Shown: positions 10,108 to 21,274, numbered from the stretch's first letter. The stretch: 64,000 bases of DNA from Chamaea fasciata (GCA_029207755.1 JARCOQ010000062.1:682001-746000), one strand, 5' to 3'. Notes: generated from the sequence alone by a model not told the origin. Numbers and translations are program-made.

Positions 10108-10400
10108 GTATCCCGTCATGCCCCGCGGCGCCGCTCTGCGCCCCGGTGTATCCCGTCATTTTCCGCGGCGCCGCTTTGCTCCTCGGCGTACAAATGACGT
10201 CACTCGCGTTTATTTCGCCTCTCATTTGCATAAATTTACATAAGGCTGCGCATCAGTGAGGTGGGCGGGGTCAGAGCCACGCCCAGGCCCCTCCCAGTAC
10301 AAACCAGTAACTCCCAGTCCCCGTGGTCAGTGACGTCAATCGCGTTTATTTCTGATCTCATTTACATAAATTTGCATCTCAGCGCGGTGGGCGGGTTCAG
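10108..10400. promoter_or_regulatory. Duplicated CRE + octamer cassette
   Basis: Two direct copies of a cassette with a perfect cAMP-response element TGACGTCA (10,195-10,202 and 10,331-10,338), then a CGCGTTTATTTC word, then an octamer-type ATTTGCAT (10,224-10,231 and 10,370-10,377), with an offset of about 136 bp. Upstream lies a ~38-bp direct duplication containing CCGCGGCGCCGCT. CACCC/GGGCGG boxes follow each cassette. These are known binding sequences for CREB/ATF and POU factors. The arrangement looks like a promoter or enhancer, but no start site can be assigned. Confidence 0.55.
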
Positions 10401-10482
10401 AGCCGCGTTGGTCCCTCCCACTCCCTCCCAGTACAACCCAGTAACCCCCAGGCCCCGCCCAGTTTGTCCCGCCTCTGTCGCT

Positions 10483-10492
10483 CCATATAAGG
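10483..10492. promoter_or_regulatory. Perfect CArG box (SRF site)
   Basis: CCATATAAGG fits the CC(A/T)6GG consensus bound by serum response factor. It lies about 145 bp from the second CRE. The CRE plus CArG combination is typical of immediate-early gene promoters, but no such gene was found beside it. Confidence 0.45.
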
Positions 10493-10587
10493 GAAGGGGG
10501 CGTGGCCTGATGAGGGGCGTGGTCGGTTCACCTGTGGGGGGAGGGGCAAAGGTTAAACCACGCCCAGAAACCCCAAAACCAATATAA

Positions 10588-10890
10588 ACCAGTATAAACC
10601 AGTAACCCCCAAACCCACTCCCAGTCCATCCCAGTATAAACCAGTAACCCCCAAACCCACTCCCAGTCCATCCCAGTATAAACCAGTGACCCCAAACCCA
10701 CTCCCAGTTCATCCCAGTATAAACCAGTGACCCCAAACCCACTCCCAGTCCATCCCAGTATAAAGCAGTGACCCCAAACCCACTCCCAGTCCATCCCAGT
10801 ATAAACCAGTGACCCCAAACCCACTCCCAGTTCATCCCAGTATAAACCAGTGACCCCAAACCCACTCCCAGTCCATCCCAGTATAAACCA
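10588..10890. repeat. 41-42-bp minisatellite (CCCAGTATAAACCAGT)
   Basis: About seven tandem copies of a unit containing CCCAGTATAAACCAGT followed by AACCCCCAAACCCACTCCCA, with small differences between units. It lies on the donor side of the exon-like island at 10,923-10,999. Confidence 0.95.
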
Positions 10891-10922
10891 GTGCCCCCCA
10901 GTCCCCGTTCCAGTGCCCTCAC

Positions 10923-10999
10923 CTGTCCGTACTGGTTTGAACTGGGATCTCTCGACGCTCAGCGGCCTTCAGGGAGCGGCTCAGGGCCAGGGCCCGGCG
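10923..10999 (-). CDS. Putative internal exon of an unidentified gene
   Basis: A 77-nt unique island on the minus strand, with acceptor ATCCCCCAG and donor ACAG|GTGAGG. Only one of three frames is open. It reads RRALALSRSLKAAERRE then IPVQTSTD, starts in phase 0 and ends with two bases carried over. The arginine- and alanine-rich, helix-like composition and the splice signals make it a plausible coding exon, but I cannot name the protein. On both sides are minisatellites based on the same ACTGG/CCAGT word but in opposite orientation, so the exon sits at a strand-flip point. The next candidate downstream on the minus strand is at 8238-8304. Confidence 0.55.
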
Positions 11000-11007
11000 C
11001 TGGGGGA

Positions 11008-11235
11008 TACTGGTTTGTACTGGTTTATACTGGTTTGTACTGGTTTATACTGGTTTGTACTGGTTTGTACTGGTTTGGGGGTTTTCCTTACTGGTTTGTA
11101 CTGGGACAGGGTTTAGGGGTCACTGGGATGAAGAGGGATGAACTGGGAAGGGATTTGGGGTGACTGGTTTGTACTGGTTTATACTGGTTTGGGGTTTTTC
11201 TTTACTGGTTTGTACTGGTTTGTACTGGGAGGGGG
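11008..11235. repeat. 10-bp minisatellite (TACTGGTTTG/A)
   Basis: Tandem TACTGGTTTG and TACTGGTTTA units in two clusters, separated by a short degenerate stretch. The unit is the reverse complement of the AAACCAGTA core of the array at 10,588-10,890. Confidence 0.9.
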
Positions 11236-14200
11236 TTTGGGGGTTTTTTGGGATTTTTGGGGAGAATTTTGGGGATTTTGGGGCATCAAAAATCCCAATT
11301 TTCAGTCGGAATTTTGGGTGAATTTGGGGCACTTGGGGGCTTTAAAAATCCAAATTTTTAGTGGGAATTTTGGGGTGAATTTGGGGGATTTTGGGACTTC
11401 AAATATTCCAATTTTTGGGTGAATTTTGGGGATTTTGGGGCTCCTAAAAATTCCAATTTTTAGAGGGAATTTTGGGGTCATTTTTGGGGATTTGGGGCCT
11501 CCAAAAATCTCAATTTTAGTGAGAATTTTGGGGGATTTTGGGTGGGAATTTTGGGGTGAATTTGGGTAATTTTGGGGCCTCAAAAATCCCATTTTTCAAT
11601 CAGAATTTTGGGGTCATTTTTTGGGATTTTGGGGCTCTGAAATCCTGATTTTTTGGGGCGAATTTTTGGGTCATTTTTTGGGATTTTGGGTCTCTGAAAT
11701 CCCGATTTTTAATGGGAATTTTTGGGGTCATTTTTTGGGGCATTTTGGGTGAATTTTGGGGCTCTAAAAGTTCCAAATTTTAGTGGGAATTTTGGGGTGA
11801 ATTTGGGGGATTTTGGGTGGAAATTTTGGGGTGAATTTAGGGGATTTTGGGGCTTTAAAAATTTTCACTTTCAGCAGGAAATTTTGGGGTGAATTTTGGA
11901 GATTTTTGGGCTTTAAAAAATCTCAATTTTAGTGGGAATTTTGTGTGGGAATTTTGGGGTGAATTTGAGGGATTTTGGGGCTTAAAAATATCTCAGTTTT
12001 CAGTCGGGATTTTGGGGTCATTTTTTGGGATTTTGGGGCTCTGAAATCTCGATTTTTAGTGAGAATTTTTGAGGTCATTTTGGGGGAATTTTGGGTGAAT
12101 TTTTGGGGATTTTGGGGCTCTGAAAATCCCAATTTTTAGTGGGAATTTTGGGTTTTAATGGGGGGATTTTGGGTGGAAATTTTGGGGTGAATTTGGGTAA
12201 TTTTGGGTCTTCTAAAAATCCCATTTTTCAGTCGGAATTTTGGGGTCATTTTCTGGGATTTGGGGGCTCTGAAATCCTGATTTTTAATGGGATCTTTTGG
12301 GGTCATTTTTGGGGCATTTTGGGTGAATTTTGGGGCTCTAAAAGTTCCAATTTTTAGTGGGAATTTTGGGGTGAATTTAGGGGATTTTGGGTGGAAATTT
12401 TGGGGTGAATTTAGGGGATTTTGGGGCTCTAAAAATTCCAATTTTTGGGTGAATTTTTGGGATTTTTGGGGCTCTAAAAATCCTAGTTTTTAGTGGGAAT
12501 TTTGGGGTAAATTTGAGGGATTTTAGGTGGGAATTTTGGGGGGAATTTTGGGGATTTTGGGCTTTAAAAATTTCCACTTTCAACAGGAAATTTTGGGGTG
12601 AATTTTGGAGATTTTTGGGCTCTAAAAAATCTCAATTTTAGTGGGAATTTTGGGTGGGAATTTTGGGGTGAACTTGGGGGATTTTGGGTCTTCTAAAAAT
12701 CCCATTTTTCAGTCGGAATTTTTGGGACATTTTCTGGGATTTGGGGGCTCTGAAATCCTGATTTTTAATGGGAATTTTTGGGGTCATTTTGGGGGCATTT
12801 TGGGGGATTTTGGGGCTCTAAAAGTTCCAATTTTTAGTGGGAATTTTGGGGTTTTTTGGGGGGATTTTGGGGCTCTGAAAATCCCAATTTTTAGTTGGAA
12901 TTTTGGGGTGAATTTTGGGGATTTGGGTGCTTTAAAAAATCCAAATTTTTAGTGGGAATTTTTGGAGTAAATTTTTGGAATTTTGGGGTGAATTTTGGGG
13001 ATTTTAGGGCTTCAAAAATTCGAATATTTCGGTGAATTTTTGGGATTCTTGGGGCTCTAAAAATCCCAATTTTTGGGGGGAATTTTGGGTAAATTTGAGG
13101 GATTTTGAGGCTTAAAAAATTTCAGTTTTCAGTGGAAGTTTTGGGGTCATTTTTTGGGATATTGGGTGGAAATTCTGGGGTGAATTTTTGGGATTTTTGG
13201 GGCTCTAAAAATTCCAATTTGGGGGGGGGAATTTTGGGGTGATTTTTGGCATTTTGGGTGGAAATTTTGGGGTGAATTTTGGGGGTTTTTGGACTTCAAA
13301 AATTCAAATTTTTGGGTGAATTTTTGGGATTTTTGAGGCTCTAAAAATCCCAATTTTTAGTGGAAATTTTGGAATTTTTGGGGGGATTTGGGGTGGAAAT
13401 TTTGGGGTGAATTTGGGGAATTTCGAGGCTTCTAAAAATCCCATTTTTCAGTCGGGATTTTGAGGTCATTTTCTGGGATTTTGGGGCTCTGAAATCCCGA
13501 TTTTTAATGGGAATTTTTGGGGTCATTTTTGGGGCATTTTGGGTGAATTTTGGGGGATTTTGGGGCTCTAAAAGTTCCAATTTTTAGTGGGAATTTTGGG
13601 GTTTTTTGGGGGGATTTGGGGTGGGAATTTTGGGGGGAATTTTTAGGGATTTTGGGGCTCTGAAAATCCCAATTTTTAGTGGGAATTTTGGGGTAAATTT
13701 TGGGGGACTTAGGGGCTTTAAAAATCCAAATTTTTAGTGGGAATTTTGGAGTAAATTTTTGGAATTTTGAGTGGAAATTTTGGGGTGAATTTTGGGGATT
13801 TTGGGGCTTTTAAAAGTCCAATTTTTAGGTGAATTTTTTGGACTTTTGGGGCTCTAAAAATCCGAATTTTTGGGGGGAATTTTGGGCTAAATTTGAGGGA
13901 TTTTGAGGCTTAAAAAATTTCAGTTTTTAGTGGAAATTTTGGCGTTATTTTGAGGGATTTTGGGTGGAAATTTTGGGGTGAATTTAGGGGATTTTTGGGC
14001 TTTAAAAATCTCAGTTTTGGGGGGGAATTTTGGAGTAAATTTTTGGGATTTTGGGTGGAAATTTGGGGGTGAATTTAGGGGATTTTTGGGCTTTAAAAAT
14101 CTCAATTTTGGGGGGGAATTTTGGAGTAAATTTTTGGGATTTTGGGTGGAAATTTTGGGGTGAATTTAGGGGATTTTTGGGCTTTAAAAATTCCAAATTT

Positions 14201-15147
14201 TTGGTGACTTTAGGCGATTTGGGGGCTTAAAAAATTCCAATTTTTAGCGGGAATTTTGGGGTTTTTTAAGGGATTTTAGGTGGGAATTTTGGGGTGAATT
14301 TGGGGGATTTTGGGGCTTTAAAAATCTCAAATTTTGGGCGGAATTTTTGGGATTTTGGGGCTTTAAAAATTCCCACTTTAAGCAGGAAATTTTGGAGTGA
14401 ATTCTGGGGATTTTTGGGCTCTAAAAATTTCAATTTTAATGGGAATTTTGGGGGATTTTGGGTGGGAATTTTGGGGTGAATTTGGGGGATTTTGGGGCTT
14501 AAAAACATCTCAGTTTTCAGTCGGGATTTTGGGGTCATGTTCTGGGATTTTGGGGCTCTGGAATCCCGATTTTTAGTGGGAATCTTTGGGGTCATTTTTG
14601 GGGCATTTTGGGTGAATTTGGGGGGATTTTGGGGCTTTAAAAATCTCAAATTTTGGGCGGAATTTTTGGGATTTTGGGGCTTTAAAAATTCCCACTTTAA
14701 GCAGGAAATTTTGGAGTGAATTCTGGGGATTTTTGGGCTCTAAAAATTTCAATTTTAATGGGAATTTTGGGGGATTTTGGGTGGGAATTTTGGGGTGAAT
14801 TTGGGGGATTTTGGGGCTTAAAAACATCTCAGTTTTCAGTCGGGATTTTGGGGTCATGTTCTGGGATTTTGGGGCTCTGGAATCCCGATTTTTAGTGGGA
14901 ATCTTTGGGGTCATTTTTGGGGCATTTTGGGTGAATTTTGGGGGATTTTGGGGCTCTAAAAGTTCCTATTTTTAGTGGGAATTTTGGGGTGATTTTTGGC
15001 ATTTTGGGGGGAAATTTTAGGGGTGAATTTTTAGGGATTTTGGGGCTCTAAAAATCCCAATTTTTAGTGGGAATTTTGGGGTGAATTTTTGGGATTTTGG
15101 GTGGAAATTTTGGGGTGAATTTAGGGGATTTGGGGGCTTTAAAATTT
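11236..15147. repeat. Complex G-rich satellite with higher-order repeats
   Basis: About 3.9 kb of tandem DNA. The basic unit mixes GGGAATTTTGGGGTGAATTT, GGGATTTTGGGGCTCTAAAA and ATCCCAATTTTTAGTGGGAA-type segments. Multi-unit blocks recur, for example around 12,139 and 12,641. There are no unique islands large enough to be exons. The open frames on both strands simply translate the repeat. The array is cut off sharply by the LTR at 15,148. Confidence 0.9.
14303..14940. repeat. Near-perfect 319-bp tandem duplication within the satellite
   Basis: The block 14,303-14,621 is repeated at 14,622-14,940 with a constant offset of 319 bp. It is virtually identical, including rare variants such as GGGTCATGTTCTGGG and AAAAACATCTCAG. 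Neighbouring units are far more diverged, so the duplication is recent. Confidence 0.9.
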
Positions 15148-15839
15148 TGTCCTGGGTTGAAGTATATTCTATCACCATCTTCATGAACTGCTGAAACCAG
15201 GTGAGGCAGTGCTCCCTGCCTCCTCCACTCTGGCTTATCTTCTGTTAATGGGCCATCAGCACCTTTGCTACACAGCTCACAGATAACCCCCTCCTGGACT
15301 ACCTCCTGTTAATGGGCCCATCAGGCCTTATCACATGACTCACCATCCCATTGTGGGATGCTCCGCCCAGAGGGAGGAACCAAGCATTCCAGCCTGGATA
15401 TAAGCTGAGACTCTGAACACCAGAGGGGCGCTTACCCACTGGATTCCCAGAGGACCCGAGCTACCAGACCTTTCTACAGGATCACTGCTTCAGGAAGACC
15501 ACCTCATCTGGACTACTTCCATCACTCCGCTCAGGTTGTATTCTGACTCTCTCAGTGGTCTTTTGTATTATTGCATCTATTTTATTTTACTTTCTTTCTT
15601 TTTTTTCTATTAAATTGTATCTCTGACTTGGAGCCTCTCATTTGTTTTGCTTTCAAAACACTACATACTGTTTTCGTTTGTTATTAATTCTGTAGCTGTT
15701 TGGTGAGGGGGGTTTTTGTGTTTGTTTGCTTTGTATTACATACTAGTAAAGAATTGCTATTCCTATTTTCCAAATCTTTTCCAAAGAGCCTTTGATTGTA
15801 ATTTTACCTGGCAGATACCTGTCTTCCCAAACCAAGACA
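15148..15839 (+). mobile_element. Solo LTR of an endogenous retrovirus (ERVL-like)
   Basis: A 692-bp element starting TGTCCTGGGTTG and ending AAACCAAGACA, giving matching inverted ends (TGTC-TTGG type). Inside are a TATA-like GGATATAAGC near 15,395 and an ATTAAA polyadenylation-type signal near 15,608 after a T-rich stretch, in the order expected of U3-R-U5. There is no internal retroviral sequence, so it is a solo LTR. The flanking five bases (AATTT on the left, GTACT on the right) do not match, so there is no visible target-site duplication. On its right, the inverted retroviral fragment of the palindrome's left arm begins at once. Confidence 0.75.
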
Positions 15840-15840
15840 G

Positions 15841-17050
15841 TACTTCACTGGTCCATATTTTCTACTGTAACTTATTAACTCCTCTGCTACCTCACTCCAT
15901 GTCCAAAGTTTATGACTGCTGTTAGATTGTGTGCTAGGAGTTGTAAAAGGTGAGGAGTCAGTGGAGTCAGTGGAACCAGTTTGATCTCTTGTGTGTCCAA
16001 GAAATCTTTCAAGTCATTCTACCGAAGAGATAGATGCTATTGTTTTTGGAAGAAGAATTGCTGTTGGTTTAAGAGACTCTGGCAAACCTCGAATGAGGGG
16101 GGTCATAATCTCAGGTTTGACAGGCTGTTGCATTGGCGACTCACAGCCAGAGATTAATTTTCTTTCCTGTATCATTTGCAAGCATGCAGCTTTGTGTATG
16201 TTTTCTAGGAGTTGGTCTGAGGTGCCGACTATTGCCAGAGGGTCGCCCGTCTCTAGGGGGTTTAACCCCCCTGCCCAGTAAGCTGCACGCTGTGTCAGGG
16301 ACCATGGAGCATGTGTGTTTCCTGTTGTTAAGAAAACTCCATGTCCCCAGTAGCCACTTGCTTCTTCTTCACTTAATTTAATTTGGTCGCCCCCTGTGAG
16401 GGAAACTCTGAAAACATACTCCGTCTCTGATTCACTAGGGAGGTGGGAGTATTCTTTAATTTAGCTAATTCAGTGGCTGTGTATGGTATTTCTTTGGTGG
16501 TTATGTGGGGATCATCTTCTTCATTTATATAATTATATTCTGTTTTGATGAGAGGTCTCAAGTTGGAGCAACAGTGTTCCCCACAATTTTGCATGTGTAC
16601 TAATTCTTTCTGAGGGTATATTTGTTTAATGTTGTATCTCTCCTTTCCTTCTATTTTTCCTTCTGTGGGTGAATCTGCAGATTTTAAGTTTTTACTTCAT
16701 CCTTCTGCAAGGGAAATCTGCAGCAAATAATTGTGATTTCTTTCCTGTTCTAATTGTTTTTGCAAAGCTTCTACCAAATTCTGCAGGGATTCTATGACTG
16801 CTTTTTCTTCACTCACCCGTTCAAAACGGGTTTCTATGGCTGCCGAAAGACAGGCCCCCAAAACTGAGCAAAGAATGGTTTTATTTCTGCCCAGTTTGTA
16901 TCTAGCATCATGTTGCAAAGAATATATTCTATCTACAATCTTTTCAAAGTTAAACCAATTATTCTGTGCCCACCTTTCTCCATCTGGAGAAGGTCTAGCA
17001 CCATGTTTCGCTAGCAAACCATAAAATGAATTCTTATCTTTTTCACTCAT
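15841..17050 (-). pseudogene. Endogenous retrovirus gag fragment (left arm)
   Basis: Mirror copy of the gag region at 44,913-46,130. From the ATG at 17,050 an open frame begins MSEKDKNSFYGLLAKHG and ends at an in-frame TGA (16,697-16,699) where the right copy has a sense Arg codon. Further on, a frameshift near 16,455 interrupts the segment corresponding to AKLKKEYSRLPS. The fragment is cut at the palindrome boundary beside the solo LTR. Gag forms the virion shell; this copy is non-functional. Confidence 0.85.
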
Positions 17051-17475
17051 TTAGTGCAGGGACCAAAACCACTCTCAGGGAGGTACGCTTCAAGTTACAC
17101 CAAAGGCACAGCTAAAACTGTTTCCCTTTGCTTCCCTGGAATGGGCGAGGAGACCAAAACTGCCTGGGAGGTTCACCTTAGTTCCAAAGAGTTGTCTCCT
17201 CAATGACACCAAGCAGCCCAAAACACACAAAAACTAACTACAGTCCCATCTTTTGCACAATGAGATCCTTTTGTGAAATCCTGATGACAGGGAGTGCTAT
17301 ACGCCTGGGTGTATACAGTTTGCGGGAATTTTCCCTGGCCCCCCTTGCTTTCTAACAGCGCTCACCGAAGTGGCGTGCTAGGTGCGGCTGAGACGAGGGT
17401 CCTTCCCCTGTTACAAGCTATACAAAACCCGCAACCCCTCTGTCCATCAAGATCCTGTCCGTGACGCCAATTAAA
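17051..17475 (-). mobile_element. Retroviral leader between LTR and gag (left arm)
   Basis: Untranslated leader with the primer-binding-site-like TGGCGTCAC (minus strand, about 17,461-17,469) six bases inside the LTR edge. It mirrors 44,486-44,912. Confidence 0.75.
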
Positions 17476-18194
17476 TGTCACGATCCGCTCACACAAGCGG
17501 GGTTTGTGACGGTTCGTTTTAGGGATCTCAGAGCACAAAAGACACAGCGGGGGACAAACTCAGTTTACTCAATCACAAATGCACCTTTATTTAGTGGCAA
17601 CAAATGCCATAGTGGGGAGAGAAATAAAAAATAGTAAGAAAGAGAGAGAAAGAGGGGAAGGGGATTATAGCTACAAACGTGGAGGGTCGAGTCTTCGACG
17701 CCCAACGATGCCTATAGACGCGATCTTCTCCAGTGGGGTGATCACAAAAGTGAGCGGGGGTCTCCAGAGGTTTTATAGGTTAGTCAAGGCGGGAAGCAAA
17801 GCAAGGGGCACAGAGCCAAAGCAGGAACCAGCTGTGTAAAGGCTGAGTGCTCAGGAACAAGCTGCAAACCGTACCTCCAGTACGGACAGACCAGTTTGGA
17901 CAGGCAGCCTTGGCTCAGTCCACTGTGACCAGTTCCATTGTTCTTGCACTCCGTTCTCATGGAGATGCATACCAGTCCTCCGAGACTTGGCAAGCGTTCC
18001 ACCTCAGCCAGGCCAGGGGCTCCTTTCAGAGCCTGGGGTCTCAGTCCTCAATCATTGGAGACAGTCACGAGGCATATCACATCCTTGGACAGACTCTGAC
18101 AGCTTCCTGTCATGGGCAGAGTGGGAGCTTCAGGCAAAAGCTTCATTTCTTCACTGGAGAAACTCCTGCTGAGTCATGAGGTGGAGAAATGACA
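17476..18194 (-). mobile_element. Retroviral LTR (left arm)
   Basis: A 719-bp LTR bounded by TGTCA...TGACA, the mirror of 43,767-44,485. On the minus strand it carries TATAAAA followed by AATAAA, the expected U3/R order. It is the 5' LTR of the truncated gag copy beside it. Confidence 0.85.
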
Positions 18195-19090
18195 CCCAAC
18201 AGACACCATGGATCCTCAAACCCCTCCAGGATGCCTGACTTTTCAAATTCCATCTAAGAGAGGAGACTGGGAGTGGCTGGATCCAATCCTAGTCCCAGAC
18301 TTTGTCAAAGGTTTTTTTTAAGACTGGACAGGTGGAATTGAACTGCAATGCAATTTGTCCCCCAGGATTACTGATTAAATACCAGATATATTTCCATAAA
18401 TACAGCTATGACTGATTCTGATCAGGATTAGACAGAAAGATTTATTTACACAACAGAGCAAATAGAAAAAAGAGAGTTATTTACTCCACAGTATAGGAGC
18501 TGTAACAATTATATAGAATATAGTGCTCTAGGAAGCAATTTTGAAGTAAACAGGGCCTTGTTGGACTTGTTTGAGCCCATTCCAGGCAGAGCCTCCTGCT
18601 CCATGAGGAACTGCCTTTCCTGTGCCATGACCAGGGCAGATCCCGCTGCAGGAAAAGCCCCAGGCCAAGCCAACACAACGAAGGGCTCAGGCACAAGTGC
18701 AGAGTGCCATGCTGGGAGCTGTGCCAGGGAGAGCCTGAGGCACCAAAGGCACCTTGGCAGCAGCAGCTGCTTCCAGGCCATGGCCAGAAGCCTCCCCTGG
18801 CAGCCCGGCCTGCTGGCCCCCACTGCACAGCTGCTGCTTCAGGGCTCATTTCTGCCCGGGCTCTGCCCCAGCCCGCAGAGTGACACCTCAGCCCTGACTC
18901 TGGCACAGCCGCTGTGCCTGAGCCCTGCAAAGCCTCAAGGTCACCTGCGCCTCCCTGGCTCTGGCAGCCCCTGGGGCAGGGGGGGAAAGGCCAGAGAAGG
19001 GGCTGGCTTTGGCTGCTGGATGTGGGCTCCAGCAGAGACAAGGAGGAGTCAAGGGAGTGGATGGAGTCCAGCCAGCAGCCCCTTCTTCCC
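18195..19090. other. Arm sequence without a supportable gene
   Basis: Contains a short plus-strand frame from 18,208 starting MDPQTPPGCLTFQIPSKRG that stops early; its mirror at 43,559-43,753 is 64 codons. Around 18,420-18,500 is a TTTATTTACACAACAGAGC word that reads on the other strand as an AATAAA signal and may be the end of an unrecognised LTR. The long minus-strand frame over 18,481-19,656 runs through a CR1 element and is not a gene. Confidence 0.4.
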
Positions 19091-19091
19091 A

Positions 19092-19385
19092 TGCAATCCT
19101 GGAATGGTTGGGATGGGAAGAGCTCTGCAGTGCTCATCTCATCCAAACGCCTGCGATGAGCAGGGACATCTTTCACCAGATCAGGTTGTTCAGAGCCCTG
19201 TCCCAGCTGGACTTGAATGTTTCCAGGGAGGGGGCATTGACCAGCTCTCTGGGAAAGCCTGTCCTGGTGGATCACCAGCCTCATGCTCAAAAATTTCTTC
19301 CTTATCTCTCCGCATCTGAACCTCCCTTCCTTCAGTTTAAAACCAGCACCCTTTGTCCTATTGGGACAGGCCCTCCTAAAACCTT
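19092..19385 (-). mobile_element. CR1 LINE 3' end (left arm)
   Basis: Mirror of the CR1 3' untranslated end at 42,575-42,868, described there. Confidence 0.85.
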
Positions 19386-20526
19386 TGTCCACCATTGCAT
19401 TCCCAATGAGCCAGGTTTCCGTGGCAGTTGCCGGGACAGGTGACCCAGGTGTGCTGTCCCAGTGAGGGTTGCCATGGAACCAGTGCCCAGCACTGCCCCT
19501 TTCTGCCTGGCTGAGCTGCCTTTGGCCCTGGCAGCGGCGTTTGCTGCTGGTTCCGCGGCGCCTGAGCAGCCGGCGCGGCACAGGGCAGGTGGCCGTGGCA
19601 CAGCCCCCAGCAAGGGATCCCCTCTGGCTCTGGCCACTGACACCAGCCCTGGGCAAGGGGCCCAGGCACTGGGCTCAGGCCAGTATCCATGGCCACAGCC
19701 CCTTGCCATGGCCCCGGGCAGCTTGGGATGATGATCCAGCCTCCCTCCTGGCCCAGGCCTGGGCTGCAGCGCCCTTCCCCACAGCCTGTGTGCACAGAAG
19801 CACTTCCAGGGCTCTCTGCATTTCCCTTGCCCTCACTCTTGCCTCACTCACACACCTCCCAACAACCCACCTGGAGCTTTGACTTGCAAGGAGTTCAAAG
19901 CTTGTCTGTCCTTGAGGAGTTGGTCTAATTCTGCCTCCAGCCGACTCTAAATTTTTGTTTATCGTACATCTTCGTTGGTGTCTAAAACATTCCTTGCATG
20001 GTTCTGCCTTGGGGAAGGGGAACCTCCTTGGTGACACCTTGGGCTTGCCACAAATTGAGGAGATTGTTTGGAACTTAGGAGGTTTTGATTGCTAAGAAAG
20101 GAAGAAAACCTCTCTTTATCTGAGTGAACCCAGTTCTCTGAGCAAAGCAGGTCCCAGGTGAGTGAGGAGAGGCAGGATGGGGTTAGGGAATGTGGAGCAT
20201 GGTTGTCCAAAGTGGATCAGAGCTCAAGGCACAGCTCCTCTGACCAGGCCAGACTTCCTTAGGAGAGACCCTGGATCAGTATCAGTCACTTGAATGCTGC
20301 AATGACCTCTGCTCTCAAGAGAAAAATACCCCCTTTGAAAAGAAGAGTGTTGATTCCTTCGACGCTCTTTGAACTATTTCTCCATAACTCTAGGAAAAAA
20401 GACTTCCTAAGGAACTGCACCAGGCCAGAAGGAAATCAAGGCACAGCCGTGGTTTGTCAGGACTTGCTTTCTCCTAATAAGCCCAGTGATGCATTTGGTG
20501 CTGAGCCCTGGAACCTCAGGGCCTGA
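19386..20526. other. Arm sequence without a gene; contains a segment also found in the spacer
   Basis: GC-rich to 19,900, then mixed. The part 19,965-20,450 recurs in the spacer at 33,473-34,577 in the same orientation, including TCTAAAACATTCCTTGCATG and GTTCTCTGAGCAAAGCAGGT-like words. No protein domain was recognised. Confidence 0.5.
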
Positions 20527-21274
20527 GAAGAGATTGCACAAACCTTTCCAGGAGTCAAAGTCAGAGGAAAAACCCAAAGTGTCTGGAAGCATTAAAGGGT
20601 CACCCTGTGGTCCATCCCCAACACAGGTTCCTCATGGAGTCCTTGGAGGAGAGAACTGGAGGCCAGGATTGCACCAAAACCTCTCAGAGACTCAGTGTGG
20701 GAAGGAAAAACCCAAAGTACCTTAAACACCCTGAGTATCTCAAAGCATGAATGAGCCCCACTGAGTGTCAATGCACAGCTCTCAAGGGACTCCTTAAAGC
20801 AGATAATTGGGGCCATGATTGCACAAACCTCTCAGAGACTCAGTGGCAAAAAGAAGTGCTTAAATGTCCCCGATTACCTTGAAGCATGAATGAGCTCCAC
20901 CGAGTGTTGTTACTGAGTAAAAATCTCAAGGGACTGATTAGAGCAAATAATTGGAGGCCACGAGTGCACAAACCTCTCAGACTCAGTGTCAAAAAAAAGT
21001 CCTTGAATAAACCTTGAGTAGCCGGAATTACTGATGAGCCCCACTGAGTGCTTTTACTGATTGAGAATCTCAAAGGACTTGTTAAAGTAGATAATTTGGG
21101 CAACAATGGCACAAACCTTTCACAAAGTCAGTTTTAAAAGGGAAGCATCAAGTACCTTTAAAAACCTGAAGTGCTTTGAAGCATTAATGAGTGCACTGAG
21201 TGTCATTACTGACAAAGCCTCTCAAGGGACTAATTAAAGCAGATAACTGGAAGCCGTGATTGCACAAACCTCTC
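20527..21274. repeat. ~145-bp tandem repeat (left arm)
   Basis: Five to six copies, the mirror of 40,683-41,430. Each contains a version of GATTGCACAAACCTCTCAGA and AAGGGACTAATTAAAGCAGA. The copies are well diverged from each other but agree between the two arms, so the array predates the palindrome. Confidence 0.85.

Noticed and set aside
10588..11235. Regular direct repeats that could be mistaken for a CRISPR array
   Set aside because: Units are contiguous minisatellite without unique spacers, in vertebrate DNA.
18481..19656. Minus-strand open frame of 391 codons (mirror at 42,301-43,449)
   Set aside because: It runs straight through a CR1 3' end and GC-rich non-coding DNA. No domain was seen, and it is preserved in both arms only because the DNA is duplicated.
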